The translations under genes were made by a program, and so were the position numbers. From Anniella stebbinsi (taxonomy: Eukaryota; Chordata; Lepidosauria; Squamata; Anniellidae), in assembly GCA_029215795.1 (NCBI GenBank), contig JARDYH010000004.1:33670001-33734000 (forward strand): 64,000 nt of DNA, in the 5' to 3' direction. The notes beneath the pieces are model-generated. The model was not told where the DNA came from and ran no database searches. It worked only from the letters and a program-made list of their open reading frames with translations. Positions 46,307 to 58,817 of the stretch are shown here, in pieces; position 1 is the stretch's first letter, and the number at the start of each line of letters is the position of its first letter.

Positions 46307-46591
46307 TATACAGTGCTTCTTTCAGGAATAGAGAGTTTTCCCATTTGTTGCAGTTTCAGGAGCAGCTTGGTACAAATAAAGTCAATATACACCTAGAAGT
46401 GTCTCTTCCATTACAATAAATGGGGAAGGTCACATTTACTGCAAGCTGGTCATATGTGCATTGGAGTTTATTTATGTTCAACAAGGTTGGGGTTGTACAC
46501 CTGATTCTGCTATGAATGCTTGTGTAACTCCCATTCATTTGAATGGAGTTTGCACATAACATATCCTGTGAGTCATTTATGTTTTGATTTT

Positions 46592-47326
46592 GGGGGAGTC
46601 TATGCCAGCCATTTATTGCAGTATTGTATCATAGTCATCACTACAGGGGAACATGACATTCACCTGCTACTGCGGTGATCTCGTTTCCACCTCTCATTTA
46701 TTCTGGAATATCTCTCACTGCTTTTGTTGTAGTTTTTCCCACTCTCCCGCTTCCGTTCCGAATGACGTGTGCAGTGTGCTGCCCCTTTGCGAGTTCGTTG
46801 CTGTTCGTCACAAGTTGCAGGCTGAGCAAACAGCCAGTCAGCTGTGAGGGGCATGTCCATGGATATCGGAGGTGTGTGGGAATGGACCTGTCTGCCATTT
46901 CTGCCACACGTTTTGGTTGGGTATCAGCGTGTCTCACTGCTGAGTGTCTTTGTGGAGTTTTTTTTAGTACAACCATAGCTCAGCGCATTCGAGGGAGTTC
47001 GTATCATCCCATATGTGGCTGCGTATTTGCGCAAGTGCCCATGCCTCATGAGTCTTTTAAAAAAAAACCTCTGCCCCATAGAGAGGTGTGACGTGGCAGT
47101 GTGGAATGCTGGCGAGAGCACTCATACATGTCATCTAGCACCACCCACCTCTGCCCATATACATGTGGAAGCGGCATGATGGGGCTCACGTATTCTCAGA
47201 ATGTCACTCTTGTCATTCCAGTAAACATCACTCGTGTGCCCCGTGAGTGGCAGTCCTGGAAGCAGGAAACATTCGGAAGCATCCTTCTTCCATAGTGAAA
47301 GGGCTGCAGGTGTAGATTAGCCCTTT
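46592..47326. mobile_element. CpG-rich non-autonomous DNA element
   Basis: The right end, inverted, is GGGCTAATCTACACCTGCAG; the left end GGGGGAGTCTATGCCAGCCA is similar. The interior has elevated CpG and chance frames on both strands (138 aa plus, 92 aa minus) without known domains. Boundaries on the left are approximate. Confidence 0.5.
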
Positions 47327-47934
47327 GTTTATATCATTTACATCTTACCTTTTTGACTCAACACATCTTACAAAAATTATGCTGGCAGTTTACAGAACTG
47401 GTATTTGGTCTGACTAATCATGTTTGGTAAACAAGTAATTCAATATAGGCTTTAAAAGTTTAGTGTCAATACCCAATTTCCAGTCTAGATGGTTAAACAG
47501 GCTGAAGCTGCAATCCACAACCCACTTACCTGGGAGGAAAACCCCAAAAATCCAACGAGAAATACTTCTGAGTAAAATGCATTATTTGCACTGTGAAACA
47601 CTGCATTTCTTTTCCTCTTGTTAACATTTTGAAATAAATTTCCTCAATCTGCCCCCCCACCCCAATATAGAAGTTTAGTTACCTGAACTACACAATAATC
47701 AGCATTCAATTGAAAACACACACACACAACTGAATATATACATTTATCAAATTGATATATTTGGGGTGGGGCAAAGCTTCTGGGAGAGATTTGTATCTCT
47801 TGTCCTATCGATACGATCCCATCATGGTAATGTTATATTCGTCTTGTCCATTTATACCTCGTAGCGCATACAGTGATAGATATATGTTGAGGTCTTTTGG
47901 ATAATACAGAATAAAAAGCAGGAAGTAGTAATGT

Positions 47935-48008
47935 TAGAAAAGTGGTATACAGAATGCCTGATGTGCTCCAGCAGTTATCAGTGCACTTCAGTGCCGATAC
48001 AAAGCATT
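47935..48008. mobile_element. MITE fragment (AGTTATCAGTGCACTTCA family)
   Basis: GTGGTATACAGAATG and CAGCAGTTATCAGTGCACTT match the core of the MITEs at 1, 33776 and 38725. It is cut off where the CR1 begins. Confidence 0.65.
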
Positions 48009-48395
48009 AAGGACATAAGAAGAGCCATGCTGAATCAGACCAAGGGTCCATTTATTCCAGCATCCTATTCACACATTGGCCAACCAGCCGTCGACCAAGA
48101 ACCCACAAGCAGGACATGGGTGCAACGGCACCCTCCCAACCATGTTCCCCAGCAACTGCTGTATATAGGCATACTGCCTCTGATATTGGAGGTAGCACAT
48201 AGCCATCAGGACTAGTAGCCATTGATAGCCTTCTCCAGGAATGTATGCAACCCCCTATTGAAGCCATCCAAAGTGGTGGCCATCACTACATCTTGTATTA
48301 GCGAATTCCATTGTTTAACTATGCACTGTGTGAAGAAGTACTTCCTTTTATCTGTCCTGAACCATTAGTGTAGATCTAGTCCATGTCCTGTTCTT
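48006..48395 (-). mobile_element. CR1 LINE fragment, antisense
   Basis: Contains GGACATAAGAAGAGCCATGC, GAATCAGACCAAGGGTCCAT, CATGTTCCCCAGCAACTGCT, ATCAGGACTAGTAGCCATTG and GTGTGAAGAAGTACTTCCTT. It is the longest CR1 piece in the window and the reference for 13383-13677. Confidence 0.92.
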
Positions 48396-49199
48396 CCAAA
48401 ACTCTGAGGCAGTCTTTTTTTTTTTTACTTTCCTAAACTTCCTTTAATTCTACTGTTGCACATGAATGAATGTTTTGTTTTGTTTTTTAAAAAAGACATC
48501 ATTCGCTGGGTATTTCTTTCATGAACCTCTTTGTTTCTGATCAGTGCATTGTTTTTGCCACTGGCACATCTAGTTCTGACAGTTAGGATTGATCATATTG
48601 ATCCATAATATGTAAAGAGGATCAAGTCTGAATTTATTCTCCTTTTCCTTTGAGCAGCTGATGTACCCTGAATGCAAGACAAGCCTGGCTTTGCATCCTA
48701 ATGTTATTTGTGTAAGACTACTGAATTCTTCAAAACTGAAACCTGAGGAAGCACTGCAAATATTTAAACTGTCAGCTCCAGATTTTGGGGGTGTAGTTTG
48801 GGCAAAGGTACCTTTGGTAGGCTTCTCTCCTTGAATGGGTTCACTTTCTCACCATTGTTACCAGTGGTGCCATCAGAGCAAGACTTTGGGGAAGAGGGCC
48901 ATGCCCCCCTATTCAGCAGAAAAAGCAGGAGAGCCCCCATATGCAGCAGAACTTGCTTTCCACATTTTGAAGTAAATGAGATAATACATCTAACAAGGGC
49001 TCCACTGTAAGTCAATGAAATCCAGAGTCTAAAAGTTACCTAACTGGACGCTGGGTGTCATGGGCTTTTCTTTCATTTCCCTCTCCATCTGTGGCCAACT
49101 GCACCACTTCCCCAAAGGGTAGGGCAAGACAAATGGAGACTGCTGCTCCTTCTCCTTTCTCTTGACACTGCTCACATACATGGACCAGGCAGGTGACAG

Positions 49200-49560
49200 G
49201 CAGCCAGTAATGGCTCCAGGTTTTGGAGGGCCCCTGAGCAGGAGACCCTCAGTGGACTCCTCCCTCAGAGAGTCTATCTTCTCATGACCATGGTCATCAG
49301 CTTCTCTTGCTCCTCATTCTCTCTCTCTCTCTCTCATCATTGCTGCCACTTCATGCTCAATAAACAAAAGGCCACTGAGCAAGTAGGCAGTGGCATCTAT
49401 TTGTTGCTCCTCCTTATCACCACTACAGTTGCCTGAGCCAAAGCAAGAGGCAGATGAGCAAGCAGATTACAGTGGTAAAGAGAAGGAGCAACTGAAGGGG
49501 GCTTTTTTCAGCGGGCCCCTGCTGAGTTGTGGGCCCTCACCAGGTGGCCCAACAACTTAG
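49200..49560. repeat. Possible repeat with GGGCCC-rich boundary motifs
   Basis: ATGGCTCCAGGTTTTGGAGG, GCCCCTGAGCAGGAGACCCT and GCGGGCCCCTGCTGAGTTGT suggest a repeated element. The (TC)n at 49318-49335 lies inside. I cannot name the family. Confidence 0.3.
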
Positions 49561-51324
49561 TAGTGAAGTCAGCACCAGTAGGGAACAAGTCCAGGGGCTC
49601 TGTGGTACATCAGGAGAGCTGATGATGACCCCTGATGCTAGGCCTGAACCTGTTCCATTCGGAGAAGTTATGGCCACGACGTTGCTATAACCACAATGCT
49701 GAGCACAAATGGTAGTTTCCATTGTTGGTGTGATACAAACAAGTTCAGTACACACACAGAGGAAACATTCATGGCCACAGCCAACAGTGGGAACCTGTAA
49801 TAAAAGCATTTGGTTCTCCTTTGTTGTTTCACAGCCAATGGCTGCAAAGGGTAGCACCCAGAGAGGTTGGCAGGAAGGAATCACAGATAAGAGCCATATC
49901 TCCTTTCCCGGAGGTTGATAAGGTTACTACACACACTTTATGTATTTGTTCCAATGCGGTTTAAACTTTGAGCTCTGCTGTGACATTTCTACATGAAAGG
50001 CAGTCTATGGCCCTAGAATACATACTCAACATGGCTTGGCTGTAAATGTTTGCAGTGTTAAATGAGCATGTTGATAAATCATTGAAAAAATGGATTTCCT
50101 ATGCAAGGATCAACTTAATTTTTACTTAAAGAGGGAGGCAGGATTAGGTTCATTTTTTTCCTGTGAGCTAATCAATTTAGTCTACAGGAAGAAGAAAACT
50201 CTTCACATAATTTAATTTCATTATTCAGATTTCAAAAAACAAAATAAGCCCATAAAATTCTTACTTACAGTAATTTTTCTATTCTTCCCTTATTTTATTT
50301 GTTTTATTTTCTTATCAATGTGAGCCATGTGAGCAAAGTTCTTTGCTTGTGCAGTATTTTTTCAAGCTGCAGGTTTACATACAGTCACAGTTCAGTTTTT
50401 AAAGATCTCTCCCTCCCCAATATGAATGAAAACCAGAGCACTCAAATGTCAACAGGGGCTTAGCTGATCAGTCTTCTCTGGGGTTTTTTTGTACTCTTGG
50501 CAGCTAGAAGAAAAGATTGGGATCTTTCATCTTGGGAGGGGGGGTAGTTCATTTCTGGAGGATACAGGTTCTTGTTTATGCCAAGCATTTTGGCTATCAT
50601 TCACAATCTGTTCAGATTTTGACACTTAACATGTGAATCTTCTGTAGCTGGATGTGTGGTCTCTCTTTTTCAGTGTCAAATTATTGTACCTTCTCCAGAC
50701 CATTTAAAGAAAGCAGGGTTGTGTTGCCTAGCTAGTACAAATTGCACTCAAACCATCTCTGCCTCTGTGGATAGATACATTCCTGTTCCATCTATGTGGA
50801 ATTTTCAACATTATTCAAAGACCTGCAGTCCCACCACAAAATGGCTTATGATGGATGTTGTAGGGGTAACATATTACCAGCTATACTGATGAAATACTGT
50901 ATCACCACCAGCAGACATGCCAGCTCAATGATTTGAGATTAGTCTGTAGGAGATAATAACATTGTGAAAGCTTCTTTTATTAAGCTGTGTTTGTTAGTGT
51001 AAGAGGAAGAAAGAAAGCATCTTTTATTTTCTTATTTGGTATCACTTGGCTTAGTTTCTTGTATTTGTTTTTAATGTGGTAAAACCCAAGGTGGTCTTTC
51101 ACTGGTGAGCAGTTCTTCTCAATGAACCTCCACAAGGAAAGAGCTGAGGTTTAGTATTTAATAGAAATCGACCACTTTACCATCACCAAAGCTCGCTTCA
51201 GAATAGCTCAGAAAATAAATTGGGAAATGCCTGTGCTTATTTTATGAGCTCATCCAAGTTTAGAAAGGAGTCCTTAATGCTCAATGTAGCAAACATAGAA
51301 AGTTACTAAACTACACTCCATAAG

Positions 51325-51430
51325 TCATTTTAAGAACATAGAGTCCTGCACCAAGAGTCCATCCAATCCATCATCCTTTTCCAATGGAACCTAGAGGATT
51401 TCACAAATGAATCATGTTGCAAACTAAGAA
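51325..51430 (-). mobile_element. Decayed CR1-like fragment
   Basis: TAAGAACATAGAGTCCTGCA, CCATCCAATCCATCATCC resembles the start of the CR1 piece at 48006. Highly diverged, low confidence. Confidence 0.3.
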
Positions 51431-51849
51431 GGTCTTTTGCCCTGGAATATATAATGTGTGGGGCAGGAAACACAGGAAACTTTAAAAAAAAACAAGGAAA
51501 AAGGAAATACAAATTCTTCAGGATTGACTTTTCATTACATTCCCATTCAGATATAGAAAATAAAAGACCCAGTTTAATAGTAACATAAATGCCACCTGTT
51601 TGAGTGTTCTCTCCTGGTTGACAACTATATATTTTATTCAGGAGGCTTCCCATGGGAAGGAAGTAGCAGAACAAGGCCGCAACTTTCAAACTCCACTCAA
51701 TGGCTCAGTTGATTGCCCTTTCCCCCTCTGCTTTGGTATCTGAGGGAGAGGCAGACAACATTTCTCAGCAGGAATCGATTCGGTCCTAGGTTGTAAGATG
51801 TTGACCTAGCAGAAACTATCAACACACAATTCCAGGCTGGATCTAGACC

Positions 51850-51935
51850 ATTATTTATTATTATTTTATTATTATTATTTTGTTACATTTGTATAATGCC
51901 CCATAGCCGAAAATCTCTGGGCGGTTTCCAATTGC
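51850..51935 (-). mobile_element. L2-like LINE 3' tail, antisense
   Basis: An ATT-rich run, TTGTATAATGCCCCATAGCC, GAAAATCTCTGGGCGGTTTC. Only the last 60 bp of the element are present, about 320 bp upstream of the juxtamembrane exon. Confidence 0.82.
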
Positions 51936-52253
51936 CTGGTATTATTCCATTATTGTTCCATTCTTCTGCATTCTCCTTCCCTCGGCCCTACTTTTGTTTG
52001 CTCTAAAGTTCCATGGTATTCCATTGCTGGTTTGCATATGCACTCTCCATTGCTAACACTTACAATGGAGATGCAAGGTGATGCTCTTTGACATTTGCAA
52101 CAATCTTTGCATGTTGTTCCAAGTCAAAAAGGGTTTATTCTTTTTCAAAGGGTTGTTGTTGTTGTTGTTCTTTTGATTTGATTAATGGGGGAACAGTTGA
52201 TTAATGGGGAAAAAACTAACCATGATTTCTTCCCTCTTCAAAACATCCTGAAG

Positions 52254-52402
52254 GAAATTAGCCAAGAAGCAAAAGGAGACTCAAAGCAGCACACAGAGAG
52301 AAATGGGGCCTGTTGCTGCTTCAGACAAGACTTCTGCAAAACTCAGTGCCGTTCATAATGAAGAAGCTTTTACTTCGAGCTGCCAAGATGTTAATGGATT
52401 CA
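52254..52402 (+). CDS. PTPRT: PTPRT juxtamembrane exon (partial CDS)
   Basis: This 149-bp internal exon has its acceptor AG at 52252-52253 after a pyrimidine-rich stretch and its donor gtaagt at 52403. The first G completes Arg or Leu, depending on whether the microexon is skipped. It is followed by 49 codons beginning [20 protein letters not shown] and ending in CQDVNGF, then one base (A) of the next codon. The product is the cytoplasmic juxtamembrane stretch between the membrane helix and the first phosphatase domain. The order [10 protein letters not shown], then REMGPV, then a Ser-rich stretch to QDVNGF is characteristic of PTPRT as I recall it. Several positions differ from the mammalian protein, as expected for a reptile. 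The next exon, expected to begin by completing a Thr codon, was not found before 64000. Confidence 0.93.
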
Positions 52403-52719
52403 GTAAGTTTCAGTTGTTTACAATGGGTACATCTGTATTTTGGAAGCCTTGTAAAAGGCTTGAATCCCATGGGAGTAAAAATTTAAAGACTTGAAATTAA
52501 CTACAAGGGCAAGAAGAAGAATGCCATTATTTGGGAGAGTGAAATGTCTCCATTTCTGTCTCTAAAGCATTTCGCTTTTTGCTGTAGCTCTTACAAGTGG
52601 TAAGGGGTCTCTCTGCTACTCTAATATCATTTGAGTAAATTTGGTAAAATGGTTAATTTTAACATCTGAGCAATTTAAGTTTCTGTCTAACTCATTGAAT
52701 TCTGGCTTGAGCAGAACAG

Positions 52720-52870
52720 TTATGGACATGGTCCACACTATGGCTGTGTAACCCTACCCATGCACCCCTGGAAGCTGGATCAGAACAATTGCAGCCCCAT
52801 ATCCAGGTCACATGTTGCAATGTGAATAACAACCTTTTCCTTCATGACTAGGTGCAGCCTGGGTTGTTGT
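52720..52870. mobile_element. Possible MITE fragment
   Basis: CATGGTCCACACTATGGCTG begins a segment with a MITE-like terminal word. No right end was found. Confidence 0.25.
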
Positions 52871-53504
52871 ACAGCTGCTGGGACCTGGGAGTTTGTTTCC
52901 TCCTCTTACATTGGAATCAGTCCATATCAGTGAAGTGGAGTTGAGGTTGCTGTGCAAAGATTTTAGATTTTTCTCTAAGATGGAAGGAGATACTTTGCTA
53001 ACATTATTGTTATGGGGAATGGAGGGCTGATGAAAAGCACACAAATTCGAACCCTGTGCTACATTGCTCAGATTTATTTTTTGTCATCTCATTCTCCAAA
53101 ATAACACTTGGCTCAGTCCTTAATAAATGCCGTCTAAACAATTTTGAATTGTTTGGTTGGAGGATGCAATTTAGCATTCAAAAGCTAAAAAAAACCTGGG
53201 CATGCTGCCAATGCAAGAGGAGCCCTATGGTCTCATGGTCTCATTTTCTCCATATCAGTATCTGAGAGTCCTAGAGTGCTTATACTTCCACTTGCTTCCC
53301 CTTTCACTTGAGCTGCCCCTCACCTTAACTGATACAAAGAATGGCAAATAGCATTAGGTACTTTTCCACAATGATGGAAATAACCAGTAAGGCCAAGTAA
53401 GAATATACTTATTTCTCTCCCCTGCTGTCTTTTACTATTAGCGGATGCACCCTAAGAGAGTTGCTTAGGCCTTCTTTGGGAATATCTATATCACAATGGA
53501 CTTG

Positions 53505-53785
53505 TTCTCATGATCAAAAAGCCACCATGTGCTGTGGCACGTGCTGGTGTGTGTGGATGGCTATCAAGAATATTCAAGCCATGACCATGGCAGCAGAAGT
53601 GGTGTGAGAGTTAAACAACCCTCGCATAACCCATGGCCTTTTATAAGTTTACGTGACAGTTGTTAAACACTTGCACAACCCCCGCTGCCTGGGTTTGGAT
53701 GACACAACAAGCCACGGCTTAAATAGCCATAGAAGGCCCAGCACAGTTTGGCTGTCATGATCATGCAAGCAAGGTCAAAAAGTAG
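53505..53785. mobile_element. MITE (GAATATTCAAG family), second copy
   Basis: TCTCATGATCAAAAAGCCAC, ATCAAGAATATTCAAGCCAT and GACACAACAAGCCACGGCTT, then TGTCATGATCATGC, give an inverted layout like 22380-22690. Confidence 0.55.
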
Positions 53786-54722
53786 GAGTCATACTGCTCT
53801 TTAACGAGTAGACCATAATCCTGTTCCACATCACTCAAATCCGTCTTCCAGTGAAAGCAATTGTTTGTTAAATTAAAGTAACCATTCTTGTGAATATGGC
53901 TCTAGGCACTATTTGGTTATTACTCCCTTCTAGAATCAGGGAAGGTGCACAAATATAAGGCTAACTCTGACTGAGATGTGTGGTAGCAGGCTTGTAAGAC
54001 TGGGATAAATGGCAGTATACAAACACAATCTCCCCACTCCCTGTTATGCTAGGTGGAAATAAATGAATCACCTCCAGCTACTTGCTAGAAATCTCCATTC
54101 CTTCTGAGGACAGACGATATAAACATGGTACAACCCATTTCATATGTTACTTTTTGTTCATGGTGAGGAAGGGAGGGGAGGGTTGTATGAATCCCAAACC
54201 TATATACAGGATTGAGATTTCTCTCCAGAAAGTGCAGAGAAAATAAATCCTTTTTTCCAATATATCTGTTTAGTTTATCAATGGGGGTGGGGGTGGAGTG
54301 GGTGGGGATCATCACTTTCTCTAATGGCAAGCCCGTGTAGTGAATATTGACAGAGCCAAAGTAAGACCACTGAGAAGCAGGTTGGATGTATCAGGATGTT
54401 CAGGGCTACAGAAGTACAATAAATCTTGTTTTTTTAAAAAAATGCAAGCGGAGTACTCCCATTCTCCCCCATCTCCCAAAAAAAACCAGCCCAACAAGGA
54501 CCATACATACTCAATAGCCACAGAATATAGTGACAGTTGGAAAAGAAAACTGGAAAATTGGTTTGGGGGCAGGGGAGGCTGGCTGGAACCTTGAGGTGGT
54601 GCAATCCTATAAGGAGAAGAGAATGCACTGCAACATTTTGTTGCAGGTTCCACTTGTTTTAATGCTATTCTTCAAGAAGCTTACAGTCATTTTTACTTTT
54701 ATTTAATCTGCAAATTTAATTT

Positions 54723-54741
54723 ACACACACACACACACAAA
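54723..54741. repeat. (CA)n microsatellite
   Basis: About nine CA units. Confidence 0.85.
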
Positions 54742-55257
54742 GAGGCAATGTAAAACAATTATCTGGAATGTGTTGAATCTGAAATTGTTCTATGATGTCA
54801 AAAGTCTTCTTTTGAAGGTGTGATTTCACCCAGTGTCTTACAGAACAAATGGATACAGGTATCAGCTCAGTGAAGAAAAGAAATGACAAGAAAGATCAGA
54901 GCAGGGAGCTAAATTTATCCACAAATGTCTGTAGTGTCCAATGAGGCACATGCAAGGTCATTACAGAGGGCTCGTCTCATGTAGCCTGGCATCCCATGAG
55001 CATGATGAGTGAAGCACTGTATCAAATGAGCAATGATACACTAATGATATGTTCTGCACAGAGGCACTCCTGCACTGACACCACGCTGATGGGTTGTCTT
55101 GCAGTGGGTTATAGATTAAGTAGACCTGGCAGGTCTAAGCATCCTTTGGAAAGAGTGGAAAACTCATTTCTGAGATATTGAAACTTCACATTTTAAGGAT
55201 TGCCCAGCATTAACACATGCTGTCTCTTGAGATTATCAATTTTGGAATTTGTATATG

Positions 55258-55650
55258 TACTGGGCTTTGGGTAGAGAGGATTACATCTGGTCTTAGATGG
55301 GGATAGCTCTCTCACTAAGGATCAGGTGTGCAGTTTGGGAGTGGTCCTCTGGATTTTACTGGTTCTGCTAAGGTCAGACCATGGAGTGCATGTCCAGGAC
55401 TCTTAACCCTGGGACAGGCAGGCTAGAAGCTGCAAGTGTTGGCATACATTTGACCACATATGATGGGGGCATTTCAGTTTCTTATCAGATTCTGATAATT
55501 TTATTGCCAAATATTTTAACTTCTTTTTATACTGTTTTAAATTTCTGATTGTTAAAGGCTTTGTATTGTGTTTGATCATGCTATGAATTACCCAGAGAGC
55601 TTTGGCTATTGGCCATATAGAAATATAAAGAATGAAGGAATGAATGAAAA
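55258..55650 (+). mobile_element. L2-like LINE remnant, sense, internally deleted
   Basis: GATAGCTCTCTCACTAAGGA and TGCAGTTTGGGAGTGGTCCT correspond to the ORF2 block before the DPSL motif. The sequence then jumps to a 3' UTR and the tail ACCCAGAGAGCTTTGGCTAT with (GAAT)n. Confidence 0.7.
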
Positions 55651-55662
55651 GGAAAGGAAAAT

Positions 55663-55676
55663 ACCCCCCCCCCCCA
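55663..55676. repeat. Poly(C) run
   Basis: A C homopolymer just after an LINE-derived (GAAT)n tail. Confidence 0.8.
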
Positions 55677-56264
55677 AAAGGCAGTGCCTGATTGGTTCAG
55701 CTCACTGCCTTCTCTCATTTGGCGAAATACGTTAAATTGAAATGATGCACAGAAGTGACCTTGACTGTCCGGTGCAGCACTTTCCTTTATAGTGCATGTC
55801 TGCAGGCAGCAGCACAGCCAGCCATTGGGAAGAGGAGAGGAGAAGAAGAAGGAGAATATTGTTATTATCACTGTTGTTCTACTAGATTAAAAGTGGAGCA
55901 GGACTGGGAGTAAATGACAGTGGAGGTGGGGAACAGCGAGGGAAGTGGATGGACCCCAAAGGCAGTGGGTGAGTGCGGTCTAAATCGGGCAGCACTATTG
56001 GGACCTTACAAAAACTATATGACCACTCTATCTGTTCACTCTACAAAAGAGGGCAGGGCTCCTGCAGCTTTAACTGTTGTGATGGAATTTCACCAGGTGC
56101 TGCCTGCATACAAATGGCACCTGCTGAAATTCCCTTTTCTGTACAACGGTTAAAGTTACAGGAGCCCTGTCCTCCTTTCCATATATTCACCCTAATTAAA
56201 GTAATAGCCTGGGAATCAGAACAGCTTGCTGTCAAAAGTTGTGTGTTCTTTGCATCCATTAAGT

Positions 56265-56985
56265 GATTATTTTTTATTTTTTTATTTTTTTGCTGCATTT
56301 CTATACCGCCCAATAGCCGGAGCTCTCTGGGCAGTTTACAAAAATTAAAACCATAAAAACCATTCAAAATATAAAACAACGACAGTATAAAAACATAATT
56401 TAAAATGCAATATAAAAGCACAACCAGGATAAAAACTGAGCAGCCATGCAGAAATTAAGACGGATTTAGAATACAAATTTAAGCAGCAAGGTTAAAAATC
56501 AAACTGAAGAACTGTGAAAACACTGTGAAAATAAAAAGGTCTTCACCTGGCCTCTAAAGGAGTATAATGTAGATGTCAGGCGAACCTCTCTGGAGCTCAT
56601 TCCACAGCCTGGGTGCCACAGCAGACAACGCCCTCCTCCTGGTAGCCACCTGTCTTACTTCCTTTGGCAGGGGCTCACAGCAAAGGACCCTGAGGATGAT
56701 CTTGTGAGGAGACATTCCTTCAGATAACCTGGCTCAAAGCCATTTAGGGCTTTGAATGTTAATACCAGCACTTTGAATCGGGCCCGGATCTGGACTGACA
56801 GCCAGTGAATCTGGAAAAGCACTGGCGTAATGTGGTCTCGTTGGCCAGTCCCCATTAACAGTCTGGCTGCCCTATTTTGTACCAGTTGAAGTTTCCGGAC
56901 CGTTTTCAAAGGCAGCCCCACATCTAATGCATTGCAGTAATCCAGACGAGAGGTTACCAGAGCGTAGATAACTGCAGCTCCCTGC
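56265..56985 (-). mobile_element. L2-like LINE 3' region, antisense (long copy)
   Basis: The tail CTATACCGCCCAATAGCCGG and UTR are followed by minus-strand ORF2 C-terminus. Frame 56655-56921 reads MGLPLKTVRKLQLVQNRAAR, RDHITPVLFQIHWL and LTFKALNGFEPGYLKECLLT. Below it an interrupted continuation encodes the RRRALSAVAPRLWN-like block. It is the best reference for this family in the window. Confidence 0.9.
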
Positions 56986-57849
56986 TGTGGATTCAGTAGT
57001 AAGTTTTAGGTTTACTGTAATGCTCATGTGGGAAGGGTGCTGCTGCCAAGTTAGATCAAACCAAAAGAGTCCCTCTCTCTCAATATTCATCTAACCAACT
57101 TGCGTTCTTGGTGTAATTGTTTAGGCTGTGCTTTCCAAAGCTCCATGTTTACATCAATACATGTACAATCTAAAATTGATGGCACAACTATGTGCTAAGT
57201 ACTACGCAATCTTTTTGTTAAGTGGAGGATCTGGCTCCATAAGAGATTTGTGGAGTATGTGAGTTGGGTGTGTAAAATGCTATCAACTGAATCTGATCAT
57301 TTCCTAGTTATAAACAGCCTTATTATTCTTATGTCTTGCTGGCACAAAAACTTTTCTTCAGTTTCCCATGAGGCAATTCTTTGAGAAATTGCTTGACCTT
57401 TTTTAAAATACTGTGCAACAATCATTTGTGTGGGCTTGATGCATCACCTAAGACTGTTAAACTGGTATTGTTCACCCCATGTAGTAATTCTGATGAGCTT
57501 TTATATGTTTGTAAGTAAGACTAACTCTGAAGATTCAGAAATTGCTTCTGAAATTTCCTTGATGTATATTGAATTTTAACTACTTTTATATTGTATTATG
57601 AAACAGTTATTTCTACTTTATATTTCAGCATCTTTATTATGTAGTGTGAATTTTCCATTAACTCATTTCCCATTATGGTAAAGTTCTAGATCAATTTAGA
57701 ATGGTAAACAAATATGAAAGAATTACACACTCCGTGCCCTCATATCTATAAGCAACTACAAAATTTAAAGATTGGCTAGCCCATGTAGAAGCCAGAGTCC
57801 AAGATACATTAAAATATATGTGTTTCACATATATTTTAATTTTGGCTTC

Positions 57850-57892
57850 TTTTTTTAATTTGTATTTATCTATTTATTTATTTATTTATTGA
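57850..57892. repeat. (TTTA)n microsatellite
   Basis: About eight TTTA units near TTTTTTTAATTTGTATTTAT. Could be a LINE tail but the flank is not recognisable. Confidence 0.7.
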
Positions 57893-58369
57893 AGTAACAC
57901 ACCTTCAGTCTAAAGATGGGGTTTTGCATGTTTTAGTGCTCCGACACAGGATGAAAATTCCTCTCTGCATATAAATATCTAGCTTGAGAGCAGGACCCAA
58001 CTCAGCCTTCTCCCTGACATACTAATTTTATATATGCAGGTATTCTGTCTCATGGGAATGCATCCAAGCACATGATTTTTCATTTACAGGCTAAAGTGAT
58101 ACAGACTGCTGTATAGGAAAAAGCTTTACCGCTCGGTTCTGCTGAGTGTATTGAATGTCCCTTCTCCTTCAATGGAAACTATATTTATTTATTTTATTTA
58201 TTAAAATAATTTGTTAGCTGATTTCTGGCGCAGAAAGTTGCATACTATGAGAAATAATGCAACAACAAAAAATGCAGGAAACCCAAACAAAATATAACAA
58301 AACCAGGGGGGAGGGGGAATGCAGGAAACAATAAAACCAGAAAGACGGTACCAGTAAAGGCAAACAAAG

Positions 58370-58817
58370 GCTATGTCTGGACCAGGGATTTATCCTGGGA
58401 TTGCCCTTAGGTTGTCCCTGTGCATCCACATGATGCACAGGGGATCCCAGGGGCAACTGGGGATGACCTAGGGATGACCCCAGGAGAACCCTGGGAGAAC
58501 GGAAATCAGAGATATTCCAGATTTTCCATCATCCTAGGTCCTAAGACAGGCATGGAGCCACATGGGGTGAATTTGTGCCCATGGGGGGAAAGCAATTTCA
58601 CCATCCTCAGGATGGCAGGGGAAAGGGTTGGGAGCATTTCTTTTTTTAAAAAAAACACCTTAACTTTCCCATGGATCAGGGCCGTGCAGCTCCTCTTCAT
58701 TTTAAAAAAATGACGTCCACGACGTCCGTCTTTCCTTCCGGGATGTCACGCGGGGGAGGATTGCAGAAGCAAGTCCGCGGTCCTGCCCCCCTCCCTCCCT
58801 CCCTTAGGTGTAGATGA
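58370..58817. mobile_element. CpG-bearing MITE
   Basis: The left end GCTATGTCTGGACCAGGGAT and the inverted right end TCATCTACACCTAAGGGAGG share the CTAC/TCTGGACC-like start. AAACAAAG and GCACAAAG on either side may be a decayed target duplication. The right part has GACGTCC words and CGCGG. The interior has the short inverted phrase GTGCATCCACATGATGCAC near 58421. Confidence 0.5.

Larger units (their letters stand above)
32338..52253 (+). other. PTPRT: PTPRT intron between microexon and juxtamembrane exon
   Basis: The intron is 19,916 bp, bounded by GTAAGT and AG. The first 250 bp are unusually T-rich. Stretches with nothing recognised are about 32375-32700, 33215-33770, 33980-34930, 35525-35800, 36560-37350, 37830-38720, 38960-39785, 40400-40860, 42065-43120, 43200-45150, 47330-47490, 48400-49190 and 49920-51320. 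Confidence 0.85.

Noticed and set aside
46675..47091. 138-codon plus-strand frame as a Cys-rich secreted protein
   Set aside because: It lies inside a CpG-rich non-autonomous DNA element with open frames on both strands, so it is best explained by low stop-codon frequency.
49537..49884. 115-codon minus-strand Cys-rich frame resembling a small secreted peptide
   Set aside because: No signal peptide followed by a recognised cysteine framework, and it overlaps a repeat-like block; not supported.
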